Below, piece after piece: positions 4,948 through 12,385 of a DNA stretch of 13,248 nt; the stretch's first letter is position 1; each line of letters opens with the position of its first letter. A program made the translations under genes and the position numbers. Location of the stretch: the NCBI GenBank assembly GCA_006226225.1, contig SBHI01000162.1, positions 1 to 13,248 on the forward strand, read 5' to 3'. Under the pieces are notes generated by a model, which was given only the letters and a program-made list of their open reading frames with translations, was not told where the DNA came from and did no database searches. The DNA is from Alphaproteobacteria bacterium (GTDB taxonomy: Bacteria; Pseudomonadota; Alphaproteobacteria; Micavibrionales; CSBR16-224).

Positions 4948-7176
4948 TTATTCCAGCGGTGTAACGAAGCGCTCCATCAGCTTTTTGCGGCCTGCCGTGT
5001 CGAAACGGATATCCAGCTTATTACCTTCCACGCCGATCACCGTGCCTTTGCCGAAATTATCATGACTGACGCGACTGCCCAGCGCGATGCCAGCCTCGCT
5101 GCGTTTCTTTGATGGTAAGACATCAATGACTGCGGAAGCTTCCGGCACGGAGGAACGCGGCACATAGAATTGCGTTTCGCGGCGGCTTTGATGGCTGTAG
5201 TAAATACCGCTATCGGAATGTGCCTCCACCAGCTCCTCTGGCAATTCCCCCAGAAAACGCGAGGGAATGGCAGATGCCCAATTGCCGTAAACCATGCGGT
5301 TTTGCGCGTGGAAAATATACAGATTCTGCCGCGCCCGCGTTAGCCCGACATAGGCAAGGCGGCGCTCTTCCTCCAGCCCTGCAATGCCGTTTTCATCCAG
5401 CGTGCGCTGACTGGGGAACACGCCTTCCTCCCATCCCGGCAGAAAAACCGTATCAAATTCCAGTCCTTTCGCCGCATGCAGAGTCATAATTGTTACCATG
5501 TCCTGATGGTTGTTCTGCTGCATCTCCATCACCAGCGCGACATGTTCCAGAAAGCCACCCAGATTTTCAAATTCCCCGACAGCGGCCACCAATTCCTTCA
5601 AGTTTTCCAGCCTGCCGGGGGCTTCGACGGATTTATCCTGTTTCCACATTTCGATATAGCCGGATTCCTCCAGAATAATCCCCGCCAGCTCCGAGGGCGG
5701 CAGCTCCGCCAGTTGCGCCCGCCAGCGCAGGAAATCCTGCATCAGACCGGACAATACATGTTTCAGCTTCGGCCGCAGAATATCTGTCTGGCAAATTCTG
5801 AGACAGCCCTCAAACAGCGATAATTGGTTTTGTCGCGCAAAGCCGTGCAATTGCTCCAATGCTGCAGGGCCGACCCCGCGTTTTGGCGTGTTGATAATGC
5901 GCTCGAAAGCCAGATCATCGGAGGGCTGCATCACCAGCCGGAAATAGGCAATCGCATCACGGATTTCCATACGCTCGTAAAAACGCGGCCCGCCAATCAC
6001 GCGGTAGGGAAGGCCGATCGTCATAAAACGTTCCTCAAACTCCCGCGTTTGATACCCTGCCCGTACCAGCACCGCCATTTCATTCAAACGGTGCTTGCGG
6101 CGTTGCAGATTTTCAATTTCCTCGCCGATTTCCGTGGCTTCCTGCCCACCATCCCAGACTTGGCGGACATTAATTTTCTCGCCCGCATCGCCCGCGCTCC
6201 ACAGTTTTTTGCCCATCCGCCCCGCATTATGGGCGATAACGGCGTTCGCCGCCTGCAAAATCTCGGGGGTCGAGCGGTAATTCTGCTCCAATCGTACGAT
6301 TTTCGCCTTCGGAAAATCCTCCTCGAAACGCAAAATATTGCCGATATCCGCACCGCGCCAACCATAAATCGATTGGTCATCATCACCGACGCAGCAAATA
6401 TTCTTATGTTTCTGCGCCAAAAGCCGCAGCCACAGATATTGCGCCGCATTGGTATCCTGGTATTCATCCACCAGAATATAGCGGAACTGATCCTGATACA
6501 GCGCCAGAATATCGGCGTTTTTCGGGTCACGGAACAGCGTAATCATATGCAGCAGCAAATCACCGAAATCACAGGCATTCAGCGCCAGCAGCCGTTCCTG
6601 ATAAAGCCTGTAAAGTTTCGACATTTTACCATCGACCAGCCCGCCAGCCTCATCCGCACCGATATCTTCGGGACGCAAAGCACGGTTTTTCCAGCTGTCA
6701 ATCACACCAATCAGCATGCGCTGCGGGTGTTTCTTCACATCCACACCTTCGGCAATAGCGATCTGTTTCATCAGCCGCATCTGGTCATCAGTATCCAGGA
6801 TAGTGAAATTGCCGTTTTCAAGCCCCGCCCGTTCGGCATGGCGGCGCAGCATCCGTGCCGCCAGCGAATGGAAGGTGCCGATCCACCAGCCCTCGACAGG
6901 ACGCCCGTCCAGAAGCTGGGAAACCCGCTCCTTCATTTCCTGCGCCGCCTTATTGGTAAAGGTCACCGCCAAAATCTGATGCGGCTGTGCCGTTCCGGTT
7001 CTTAAAAGATGTCCTAGACGTGTTGTCAGAACGCGGGTTTTACCCGTTCCCGCCCCTGCCAGCACCAGCAGCGGGCCATCCAGCGCCTCCACTGCCTCGC
7101 GCTGTTCGGGGTTCAGCGTTGCCAGATAAGGGAGAACGGCAGAGTCGTTTTTCTGTTCCACAGGGGTAACCGGCAT
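4948..7176 (-). CDS. uvrD: UvrD/PcrA-type superfamily 1 DNA helicase
   Basis: This is a 742-residue ATP-dependent 3'-5' DNA helicase of the UvrD/PcrA/Rep group, which acts in nucleotide excision repair, mismatch repair and removal of proteins from DNA. All motifs are present in order: Walker A GAGTGKT (41-47), FTNKAAQEM (73-81), DEYQD (237-241), GDDDQSIYGWRGA (264-276), QNYRS (298-302), TLHAAKGLEFDTVF (565-578) and VGLTRAR (610-616). The C-terminal 45 or so residues (GSRVSHDNFGKGTVIGVEG) form the Tudor-like domain seen in PcrA and UvrD and absent from Rep, which favours UvrD/PcrA. I chose the ATG at 7176, with GGAAG nine bases upstream, over the open frame back to 7248, whose extra residues are basic and lack homology to the family start. 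I saw no GTTC-N7-GTTC LexA box upstream. Confidence 0.94.
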   Translation of the reverse strand: MPVTPVEQKNDSAVLPYLATLNPEQREAVEALDGPLLVLAGAGTGKTRVLTTRLGHLLRTGTAQPHQILAVTFTNKAAQEMKERVSQLLDGRPVEGWWIGTFHSLAARMLRRHAERAGLENGNFTILDTDDQMRLMKQIAIAEGVDVKKHPQRMLIGVIDSWKNRALRPEDIGADEAGGLVDGKMSKLYRLYQERLLALNACDFGDLLLHMITLFRDPKNADILALYQDQFRYILVDEYQDTNAAQYLWLRLLAQKHKNICCVGDDDQSIYGWRGADIGNILRFEEDFPKAKIVRLEQNYRSTPEILQAANAVIAHNAGRMGKKLWSAGDAGEKINVRQVWDGGQEATEIGEEIENLQRRKHRLNEMAVLVRAGYQTREFEERFMTIGLPYRVIGGPRFYERMEIRDAIAYFRLVMQPSDDLAFERIINTPKRGVGPAALEQLHGFARQNQLSLFEGCLRICQTDILRPKLKHVLSGLMQDFLRWRAQLAELPPSELAGIILEESGYIEMWKQDKSVEAPGRLENLKELVAAVGEFENLGGFLEHVALVMEMQQNNHQDMVTIMTLHAAKGLEFDTVFLPGWEEGVFPSQRTLDENGIAGLEEERRLAYVGLTRARQNLYIFHAQNRMVYGNWASAIPSRFLGELPEELVEAHSDSGIYYSHQSRRETQFYVPRSSVPEASAVIDVLPSKKRSEAGIALGSRVSHDNFGKGTVIGVEGNKLDIRFDTAGRKKLMERFVTPLE

Positions 7177-7185
7177 GAATTTGCA

Positions 7186-7190
7186 CTTCC
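7186..7190 (-). promoter_or_regulatory. Ribosome binding site deciding the uvrD start
   Basis: GGAAG on the minus strand lies 9 nt before the ATG at 7176. It is a moderate site, but better than anything before the longer alternative at 7248. Confidence 0.5.
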
Positions 7191-7242
7191 GTTGCTTATA
7201 TTTTATTAGGGACAAGCCCCGTTTTTTTCTATATGATTTTGC

Positions 7243-7270
7243 TTGCACCTATTCTAGGGAATGCTAACAT
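7243..7270 (+). promoter_or_regulatory. Candidate sigma-70 promoter for the pal operon
   Basis: TTGCAC (7243-7248), a 16-bp spacer and TAACAT (7265-7270), the latter preceded by TG one base away (an extended -10), would start transcription about 40 nt before the pal ATG. An overlapping TTGCTT at 7239-7244 is a less well spaced -35. This is inferred from consensus only. Confidence 0.4.
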
Positions 7271-7318
7271 CCTTATAAAGTCTAAAATTACTCAGCAGGA
7301 AAAACGGAGGCTAAGGTT

Positions 7319-7846
7319 ATGAAGAGATTAAAACATTTGGCATGGGTTGCAATTCTCGCTATTGCGCTTGCAGGCTGTACCAAAAAGAATGAGGAAGTCG
7401 ATACCGGCCTTGGCACGGATGAACGCCCTCCGGTAACAGGATTTGAAGACGGCGCGTCCATGGACGGCGTTGATCAAAGCGGCATTATGCCCGGCACACA
7501 GCAGGATCTGGTTGTCAATGTCGGCGACCGTGTCTTCTTTGATTACGACCAGTACACGCTGCGTTCTGACGCACGCGAAACCATTGAGCGTCAGGCCACA
7601 TGGCTGAAACAGCACGGTCACCTGACTTTCGTGATTGAAGGTCATTGTGACGAGCGCGGTACGCGCGAATACAACCTTGCACTGGGCGAGCGCCGTGCGC
7701 AGGCCGTACGCAACTACCTTGTCGCATTGGGGATTGAGCCGAGTCGTATTCAGGTTATCTCCTACGGTAAGGAACGCCCCGCAGCTTTGGGTGCAAACCC
7801 GAATGCATGGGCGCAAAACCGCCGTGGCGTTGTCGTTATCAAATAA
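7319..7846 (+). CDS. pal: Peptidoglycan-associated lipoprotein Pal
   Basis: Pal is the outer-membrane lipoprotein of the Tol-Pal system. It binds peptidoglycan and TolB and helps the outer membrane follow septum constriction. The 175-residue precursor has a lipoprotein signal with lipobox LAGC, so C20 is the lipidated residue; T21 follows and there is no Asp inner-membrane retention signal. Residues 21-65 are an acidic linker. The OmpA-like domain runs about 66-175, with FFDYDQYTLRSD (73-84), the peptidoglycan-binding motif EGHCDERGTREYNLALGERR (107-126), and ISYGKERP (147-154). C110 sits where the E. coli protein has Ala. GGAGG eight bases before the ATG is a strong ribosome site. ybgF follows 27 bp later. 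tolQRAB, usually just upstream, is absent; the upstream neighbour is the divergent uvrD. Confidence 0.96.
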   Translation: MKRLKHLAWVAILAIALAGCTKKNEEVDTGLGTDERPPVTGFEDGASMDGVDQSGIMPGTQQDLVVNVGDRVFFDYDQYTLRSDARETIERQATWLKQHGHLTFVIEGHCDERGTREYNLALGERRAQAVRNYLVALGIEPSRIQVISYGKERPAALGANPNAWAQNRRGVVVIK

Positions 7847-7873
7847 CGGCTCTAACGGAAAACATGATAAAGC

Positions 7874-8959
7874 ATGACGGTTCACAGTAAAAAACCAGCA
7901 AACGGCACGGCGCTAGGGTTTCTTAGCACCTGCCTTTGCACGGGCTTTGTTTCTGTGGCTGTCATGGCTTTCCCGCTAAAAGCCTCCGCACAACCCTCCG
8001 CCCTTCCCGATGATCAGATCCAAAATCGCGTCCAGTATCTGGAACGTCAGGTTCAGACGCTGAGCCGCGCCGTTTATCGCGGCGAAAAATCCCCCGGTAC
8101 AGCTGCTGACACATCGATAGGCAGTGATGCCCAGACCATGACACAGATCGAGGTTCGTCTGTCTTATCTGGAAGAACAAATTCAGAATTTAACGGGACGC
8201 CTTGAAGAATACGGCTATCAAATTCGCACCATGCAAAGCCGTATTGATGCGCTGGAAGACCAGCTGAAAAACCGGCCTGTCGTCTCTCCTCCGGCACATA
8301 TTCCCGGGCAGCAGCCCCGCTATGGCGGTGGTACCCCCGGTGCTGTTGGCGGACATCCCGGCTATGGGCAGGAACCCTATGTCTCGACGAATAGCAATGT
8401 CAGCGACAGCCGACCGCCGCTGGTGTCCCCACCCAGCCAACCGATTTTGACGATCCCGCAGCATAGCGGCTCTGAAACGGAAGTTTTAAACACCATGCCC
8501 CCGGGTGCGCATGCGCTGGGTGTGTTGCGCGTCACAGATAATGAAGCCACACCGCAAACAGCGCCGCAGGATACGCCTGAAAAAGCCTATGAAAGCGCCT
8601 TCGCACAAATCCGCGACCATAAATACAAGGAAGCCGCCACAGCCTTTACGCAGTTTTTACAGCAATATCCCGACCACAACCTCGCCGCTAATGCACAATA
8701 CTGGCTGTCGGAAACTTTTTATGTACGCGGCGAATACACGGAAGCCGCCCGCCAATTCGCTAAAGGATATCAAAAATATCCGAAAAGCACGAAAACCGCC
8801 GACAATCTTTTGAAACTCGGCCTGTCGCTGGCGCGCGGTGAAAAAACGCAGGAAGCCTGTCTGACATTTACACAGTTACAGCAGGAATTTTCCGGTAAGG
8901 CTGATGATATTGTCAGCCGCAGTCAGCAGGAACAAAAACGCCTCGGTTGCGCACAGTAA
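7874..8959 (+). CDS. cpoB: Tol-Pal cell-division coordinator YbgF/CpoB
   Basis: CpoB (YbgF) is a periplasmic protein that links Tol-Pal action to septal peptidoglycan synthesis. The 361-residue precursor has a signal peptide (hydrophobic about 12-35, likely cleavage after A39 in KASA-QPSA). Two heptad-like coiled-coil stretches follow (about 47-68 and 90-133), which in the family mediate trimerisation. A long Pro/Gly-rich linker fills about 135-230. The C-terminal TPR region covers about 233-357, with repeats starting near PEKAYESAFAQI, ANAQYWLSETFY and TADNLLKLGLSL. No good Shine-Dalgarno is seen (GGA lies 14 nt upstream). A stop at 7868 in the same frame fixes 7874 as the first possible ATG. 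It lies 27 bp after pal and 5 bp before the tilS ATG, so it is surely co-transcribed. Confidence 0.92.
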   Translation: MTVHSKKPANGTALGFLSTCLCTGFVSVAVMAFPLKASAQPSALPDDQIQNRVQYLERQVQTLSRAVYRGEKSPGTAADTSIGSDAQTMTQIEVRLSYLEEQIQNLTGRLEEYGYQIRTMQSRIDALEDQLKNRPVVSPPAHIPGQQPRYGGGTPGAVGGHPGYGQEPYVSTNSNVSDSRPPLVSPPSQPILTIPQHSGSETEVLNTMPPGAHALGVLRVTDNEATPQTAPQDTPEKAYESAFAQIRDHKYKEAATAFTQFLQQYPDHNLAANAQYWLSETFYVRGEYTEAARQFAKGYQKYPKSTKTADNLLKLGLSLARGEKTQEACLTFTQLQQEFSGKADDIVSRSQQEQKRLGCAQ

Positions 8960-8964
8960 ATACC

Positions 8965-10323
8965 ATGAAAACAGTCAAAAAACATAACAACCGCAACGAT
9001 ATCAGCGGGGTGTCCGCCACGGAATTTTCTGCGGCTGTTGACAAGCTGTTTCCTGAAAACACACTGCCTGAGAAAATCGCCGTCGGCGTTTCCGGAGGGG
9101 CAGACAGCACGGCACTCGCCTTATTGCTGGCGGATTACGCGAAAGAGACGGGACGGCAGCTCACCGCATTAACAGTCAACCACAATCTGCGCAGTGCCTC
9201 TGCGGAGGAAGCTGACCAAGCCGTTCAAGCCCTCAAAAAACACGGCATTTCCTGCCATATTCTCGACTGGCAGCCGACAGCACAAAAAACCGCCGTGCAG
9301 AAACGCGCCCGTGATGCGCGCTATCGGCTAATGACGAAATATTGCCGCGATCATGGTATTTCCGTGTTGTTTCTGGCACATCATGCTGATGATCAAGCCG
9401 AAACTTTCTGGATGCGTCTAAATGCAGGCAGCGGCATCGACGGGCTGGCCTGTATGGAAAAACTGCGCCGCGAACCGGAAAGCAGTGTTCTTATTGCCCG
9501 CCCGCTGCTGGATTTTGATAAAGATGATCTGGAGACCGTCTGTACAAACCATAAGACAGGCTGGATCGAAGACCCCTCCAACACCGCCCCGCAATATCTG
9601 CGCAGCCATATCCGCAAGGCGCTGGCGCAAATGCCGTCGGAAAAGGTCAAAATTCTGCAAACTGTCGCCCTTTTCGGCAGGCTGCGTGAAAAACTGCGCC
9701 GTGAAACCGCCGCAGCGACACTGGATTGCGCCATTTTTTATCCCGAGGGATATGCCGCTTTGCACCGTGAAGCCTGGCAGGCCTATCCTGCGGAAATCCG
9801 CCGCCGCATTTTGCAAAATATCGTTCAAGATCTTGCCGGAAAGCCGTACCCGCCCCGCACGCGTACACTTGATAACGCAATGGAAAGGCTTGTAAATATC
9901 CCTGATCACGGCGTTTTCACTTTCGGCAGTTGCATTTTTGAACGGCGCGGCAACACGGTTTTTATCAGTCGCGAAACCGCTGCCATCCCCCCTGAAAACA
10001 TCACAAAAGCTGCTTTCATGTTTGGACGCTGCTTCCACATTCAACTGCCGTTTCTGTCAGAAACACCTCTGTTCTGCAATGTTTTAGGCACACGCGGCCT
10101 GTCCTTTCTGCCCGCCGCGCAGCGGAAGGCCTTTGCAAAACAGTATAAAGCCCTGCCACGATTCGCACGGCAGGCACTCCCTGTTCTGGAATCTGCGGAG
10201 GGAATTGTTGCCGTACCACATCTTGCATGGGCAGATTCTGCGGTTTTTGGCGAGAATCCGTCTATTTCCGTCCGGTTTCAGCCTCCCGAGGCGATTTTTG
10301 ACGAAGATATAGAGATTGTTTAG
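8965..10323 (+). CDS. tilS: tRNA(Ile)-lysidine synthase
   Basis: TilS attaches lysine to C34 of the CAU-anticodon tRNA(Ile), changing its decoding from AUG to AUA. It is essential in most bacteria. With the ATG at 8965 the protein has 452 residues. The ATP-binding PP-loop is SGGADS (43-48). Other family motifs are VNHNLR (71-76), ARDARY (115-120), AHHADDQAET (138-147) and WIEDPSN near 200. The remaining 220 or so residues form the tRNA-binding C-terminal part, less conserved. The frame is open back to a TTG at 8947 inside ybgF, but the ATG 5 bp after the ybgF stop is the simpler start. Neither has a clear ribosome site, so translational coupling to ybgF is likely. Confidence 0.92.
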   Translation: MKTVKKHNNRNDISGVSATEFSAAVDKLFPENTLPEKIAVGVSGGADSTALALLLADYAKETGRQLTALTVNHNLRSASAEEADQAVQALKKHGISCHILDWQPTAQKTAVQKRARDARYRLMTKYCRDHGISVLFLAHHADDQAETFWMRLNAGSGIDGLACMEKLRREPESSVLIARPLLDFDKDDLETVCTNHKTGWIEDPSNTAPQYLRSHIRKALAQMPSEKVKILQTVALFGRLREKLRRETAAATLDCAIFYPEGYAALHREAWQAYPAEIRRRILQNIVQDLAGKPYPPRTRTLDNAMERLVNIPDHGVFTFGSCIFERRGNTVFISRETAAIPPENITKAAFMFGRCFHIQLPFLSETPLFCNVLGTRGLSFLPAAQRKAFAKQYKALPRFARQALPVLESAEGIVAVPHLAWADSAVFGENPSISVRFQPPEAIFDEDIEIV

Positions 10324-10343
10324 AATTGCCGTGCTACTATAAT
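10298..10343 (+). promoter_or_regulatory. Candidate tandem promoters in front of ftsH
   Basis: P1: TTGACG (10298-10303), 17-bp spacer, TAGAAT (10321-10326), each hexamer one base off consensus. P2: TTGTTT (10316-10321), 16-bp spacer, perfect TATAAT (10338-10343). Both overlap the end of tilS. P1 would start RNA near 10333 and P2 near 10350. Either could give ftsH its own supply in addition to read-through from pal. Consensus match only. Confidence 0.55.
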
Positions 10344-10370
10344 AGTGACAAAGAAACACGGCGTAAAAAC

Positions 10371-10380
10371 AGGAAAAGGA
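10371..10380 (+). promoter_or_regulatory. Ribosome binding site favouring an internal ftsH start
   Basis: AGGAAAAGGA ends 12 nt before the GTG at 10393. The spacing is long, but this is the only purine-rich site in the area. Nothing similar precedes the upstream GTG at 10345. Confidence 0.4.
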
Positions 10381-10392
10381 CGCGGTACCAAG

Positions 10393-12360
10393 GTGGATCA
10401 AGACCCGAAAAATCAAAGAGACCCCGATGATAACGATAATTTCGGCCGGAATATGTTTTTCTGGCTGATCATCATCCTTTTGCTGGTCGGCTTCTTCAAT
10501 ATGTTTCAGCAAAAACCCCAGCATCAGGGCGCCTCTGCGCCGGTTTCCTATTCCGATCTGATGTCAGATGCCGATGCCGGAAAAATCGCCGATGTTACCT
10601 TGCAGGGCGAGGAAATATACGGTCATTACACTGACGGGCGCAACTTCCTGAGCTATCTGCCGCCGGGCACAGATATTGTTAGCCGTCTGGAAAAAACACC
10701 CGTCCGCATCAATGCCAAACCGAAACCGACGGAAAAACCGACCCTTTGGAGCATTTTGATCTCATGGTTCCCGATGCTGCTCTTGATCGGTGTCTGGGTC
10801 TTTTTCATGCGCCAGATGCACGGCTCCAGCGGCAAAGCGATGGGTTTTGGCAAATCCAAAGCCAAACTGCTGACAGAGCGCGCCGGACGCGTCACCTTTG
10901 ACGATGTTGCCGGTATTGACGAAGCCAAGGCCGAGCTGGAGGAAATCGTTGAATTTCTGAAAGACCCGCGCAAATTTCAACGCCTTGGCGGGAAAATTCC
11001 CAAAGGCGCGCTACTGGTCGGCCCGCCCGGCACAGGTAAAACACTTGTCGCCCGCGCCGTTGCCGGAGAAGCCAATGTGCCGTTTTTCACCATTTCCGGC
11101 TCCGATTTTGTCGAAATGTTTGTCGGTGTCGGTGCCAGCCGTGTCCGCGACATGTTCGAACAGGGTAAACGCAACGCGCCATGCATCATCTTTATTGACG
11201 AGATTGATGCCGTTGGCCGCCACCGCGGTGCCGGTCTTGGCGGCGGTAATGACGAACGCGAGCAAACGCTGAACCAGCTGCTGGTCGAAATGGACGGTTT
11301 TGAAGCCAATGAAGGTGTTATCCTGATTGCCGCCACCAACCGCCCCGATGTTCTGGATCCCGCGCTGCTGCGTCCGGGCCGTTTTGACCGCCAGATCGTT
11401 GTCCCGAATCCGGATATCGATGGGCGCGAGAAAATTCTGAAAGTGCATATGCGCAAAGTGCCGATGGCTGCCGATGTCGAGGCACGTATCATTGCCCGCG
11501 GCACACCCGGATTTTCCGGTGCCGATCTTGCCAATCTGGTGAATGAGGCCGCATTGCTGGCCGCACGCCGCGGCAAACAGGTTGTCGGCATGGCGGAATT
11601 CGAAGATGCCAAGGATAAAGTGATGATGGGCTCCGAGCGCCGTTCGATGGCGATGACGGAGGACGAGAAAAAACTCACCGCCTTCCACGAAGCCGGACAT
11701 GCCGTTGTCGCCTTGCACGAACCGGCCTCTGATCCTATTCACAAGGCCACGATTATTCCGCGCGGACGCGCTTTGGGCCTGGTCATGCGCCTGCCCGAAG
11801 GTGACCGTATTTCCATGTCGCGTGAAAAACTTCTGGCCGATCTTGCGGTGTCAATGGGCGGACGCATCGCCGAAGAAATGATTTTCGGTCACGGCAAAGT
11901 CACGACCGGCGCCTCATCTGATATTAAAATGGCGACAGATATCGCCCGCCGCATGGTGACCGAATGGGGAATGAGTGATGAAATCGGCCCGCTGAATTAC
12001 GGTGACGGTGGTCAGGAAGTGTTCCTCGGCTACTCGATGGGGCGCGACAGCAAAATCATTTCCGAAGAAAAGGCCAATAAGATTGATGCGGAAATCCACC
12101 GCATTGTCACCGAAGCCTATACCCGCGCCCAGAAGACGCTGACCAAATACAAAAAATCCCTGCACGCAGTTGCAGAGGCTTTGCTGGAATTTGAAACGCT
12201 GAACGGGCAGGAAATTCAGGACGCGGCAGACGGCAAAAAGATCAAACGCGTCAATGCCTCTATCACCGCCAAGAAGAAGGCTGGACGCAAAAAACACGGC
12301 TCCGTCCCGACAGGCGGCGGTGTTGATCTGGGCAGTTCCGTCGAGCCGCAAGGCACTTGA
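10393..12360 (+). CDS. ftsH: ATP-dependent zinc metalloprotease FtsH
   Basis: FtsH is the membrane-anchored AAA+ protease that extracts and degrades damaged membrane proteins and short-lived cytoplasmic regulators. From GTG 10393 it has 655 residues. Transmembrane helix 1 is about 21-38 and helix 2 about 121-139, with a periplasmic domain between. The AAA module has Walker A GPPGTGKT (210-217), pore motif FVG (243-245), Walker B IFIDEID (266-272) and arginine finger R330. The protease has HEAGH (432-436) with third zinc ligand D510 in TGASSDIK. The C-terminal tail is Lys-rich. The frame is open from another GTG at 10345, which would add 16 Lys/Gly-rich residues. That start lacks a ribosome site and lies upstream of the predicted P2 transcript start, so I prefer 10393 with moderate confidence. 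Upstream is tilS, the usual alphaproteobacterial neighbour. Confidence 0.95.
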   Translation: MDQDPKNQRDPDDNDNFGRNMFFWLIIILLLVGFFNMFQQKPQHQGASAPVSYSDLMSDADAGKIADVTLQGEEIYGHYTDGRNFLSYLPPGTDIVSRLEKTPVRINAKPKPTEKPTLWSILISWFPMLLLIGVWVFFMRQMHGSSGKAMGFGKSKAKLLTERAGRVTFDDVAGIDEAKAELEEIVEFLKDPRKFQRLGGKIPKGALLVGPPGTGKTLVARAVAGEANVPFFTISGSDFVEMFVGVGASRVRDMFEQGKRNAPCIIFIDEIDAVGRHRGAGLGGGNDEREQTLNQLLVEMDGFEANEGVILIAATNRPDVLDPALLRPGRFDRQIVVPNPDIDGREKILKVHMRKVPMAADVEARIIARGTPGFSGADLANLVNEAALLAARRGKQVVGMAEFEDAKDKVMMGSERRSMAMTEDEKKLTAFHEAGHAVVALHEPASDPIHKATIIPRGRALGLVMRLPEGDRISMSREKLLADLAVSMGGRIAEEMIFGHGKVTTGASSDIKMATDIARRMVTEWGMSDEIGPLNYGDGGQEVFLGYSMGRDSKIISEEKANKIDAEIHRIVTEAYTRAQKTLTKYKKSLHAVAEALLEFETLNGQEIQDAADGKKIKRVNASITAKKKAGRKKHGSVPTGGGVDLGSSVEPQGT

Positions 12361-12385
12361 AACTTAAAAGAAGGTCGCGGCGCAA

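Noticed and set aside
5824..7005. 393-codon plus-strand ORF opposite uvrD
   Set aside because: The minus strand here carries all helicase motifs in order. The plus frame has no recognisable family and is an antisense shadow.
7209..7228. GGGACAAGCCCC followed by a T run, resembling a terminator
   Set aside because: The stem is only 3-4 bp, and on the plus strand there is no upstream gene to terminate.
7177..7248. Longer uvrD start at 7248
   Set aside because: The 24 extra residues are basic and unlike family starts; GGAAG supports the ATG at 7176.
7328..7885. 185-codon minus-strand ORF opposite pal
   Set aside because: Pal is complete and unmistakable on the plus strand; the antisense frame has no recognisable motif.
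10281..10300. GCCT-CCCG-AGGC followed by GATTTTTG near the end of tilS
   Set aside because: A 4-bp stem inside coding sequence with a five-base T run is too weak to call an attenuator.
10977..11742. Two long minus-strand ORFs (233 and 243 codons) opposite ftsH
   Set aside because: They lie within the highly conserved AAA module of ftsH and look like antisense frames kept open by codon bias.
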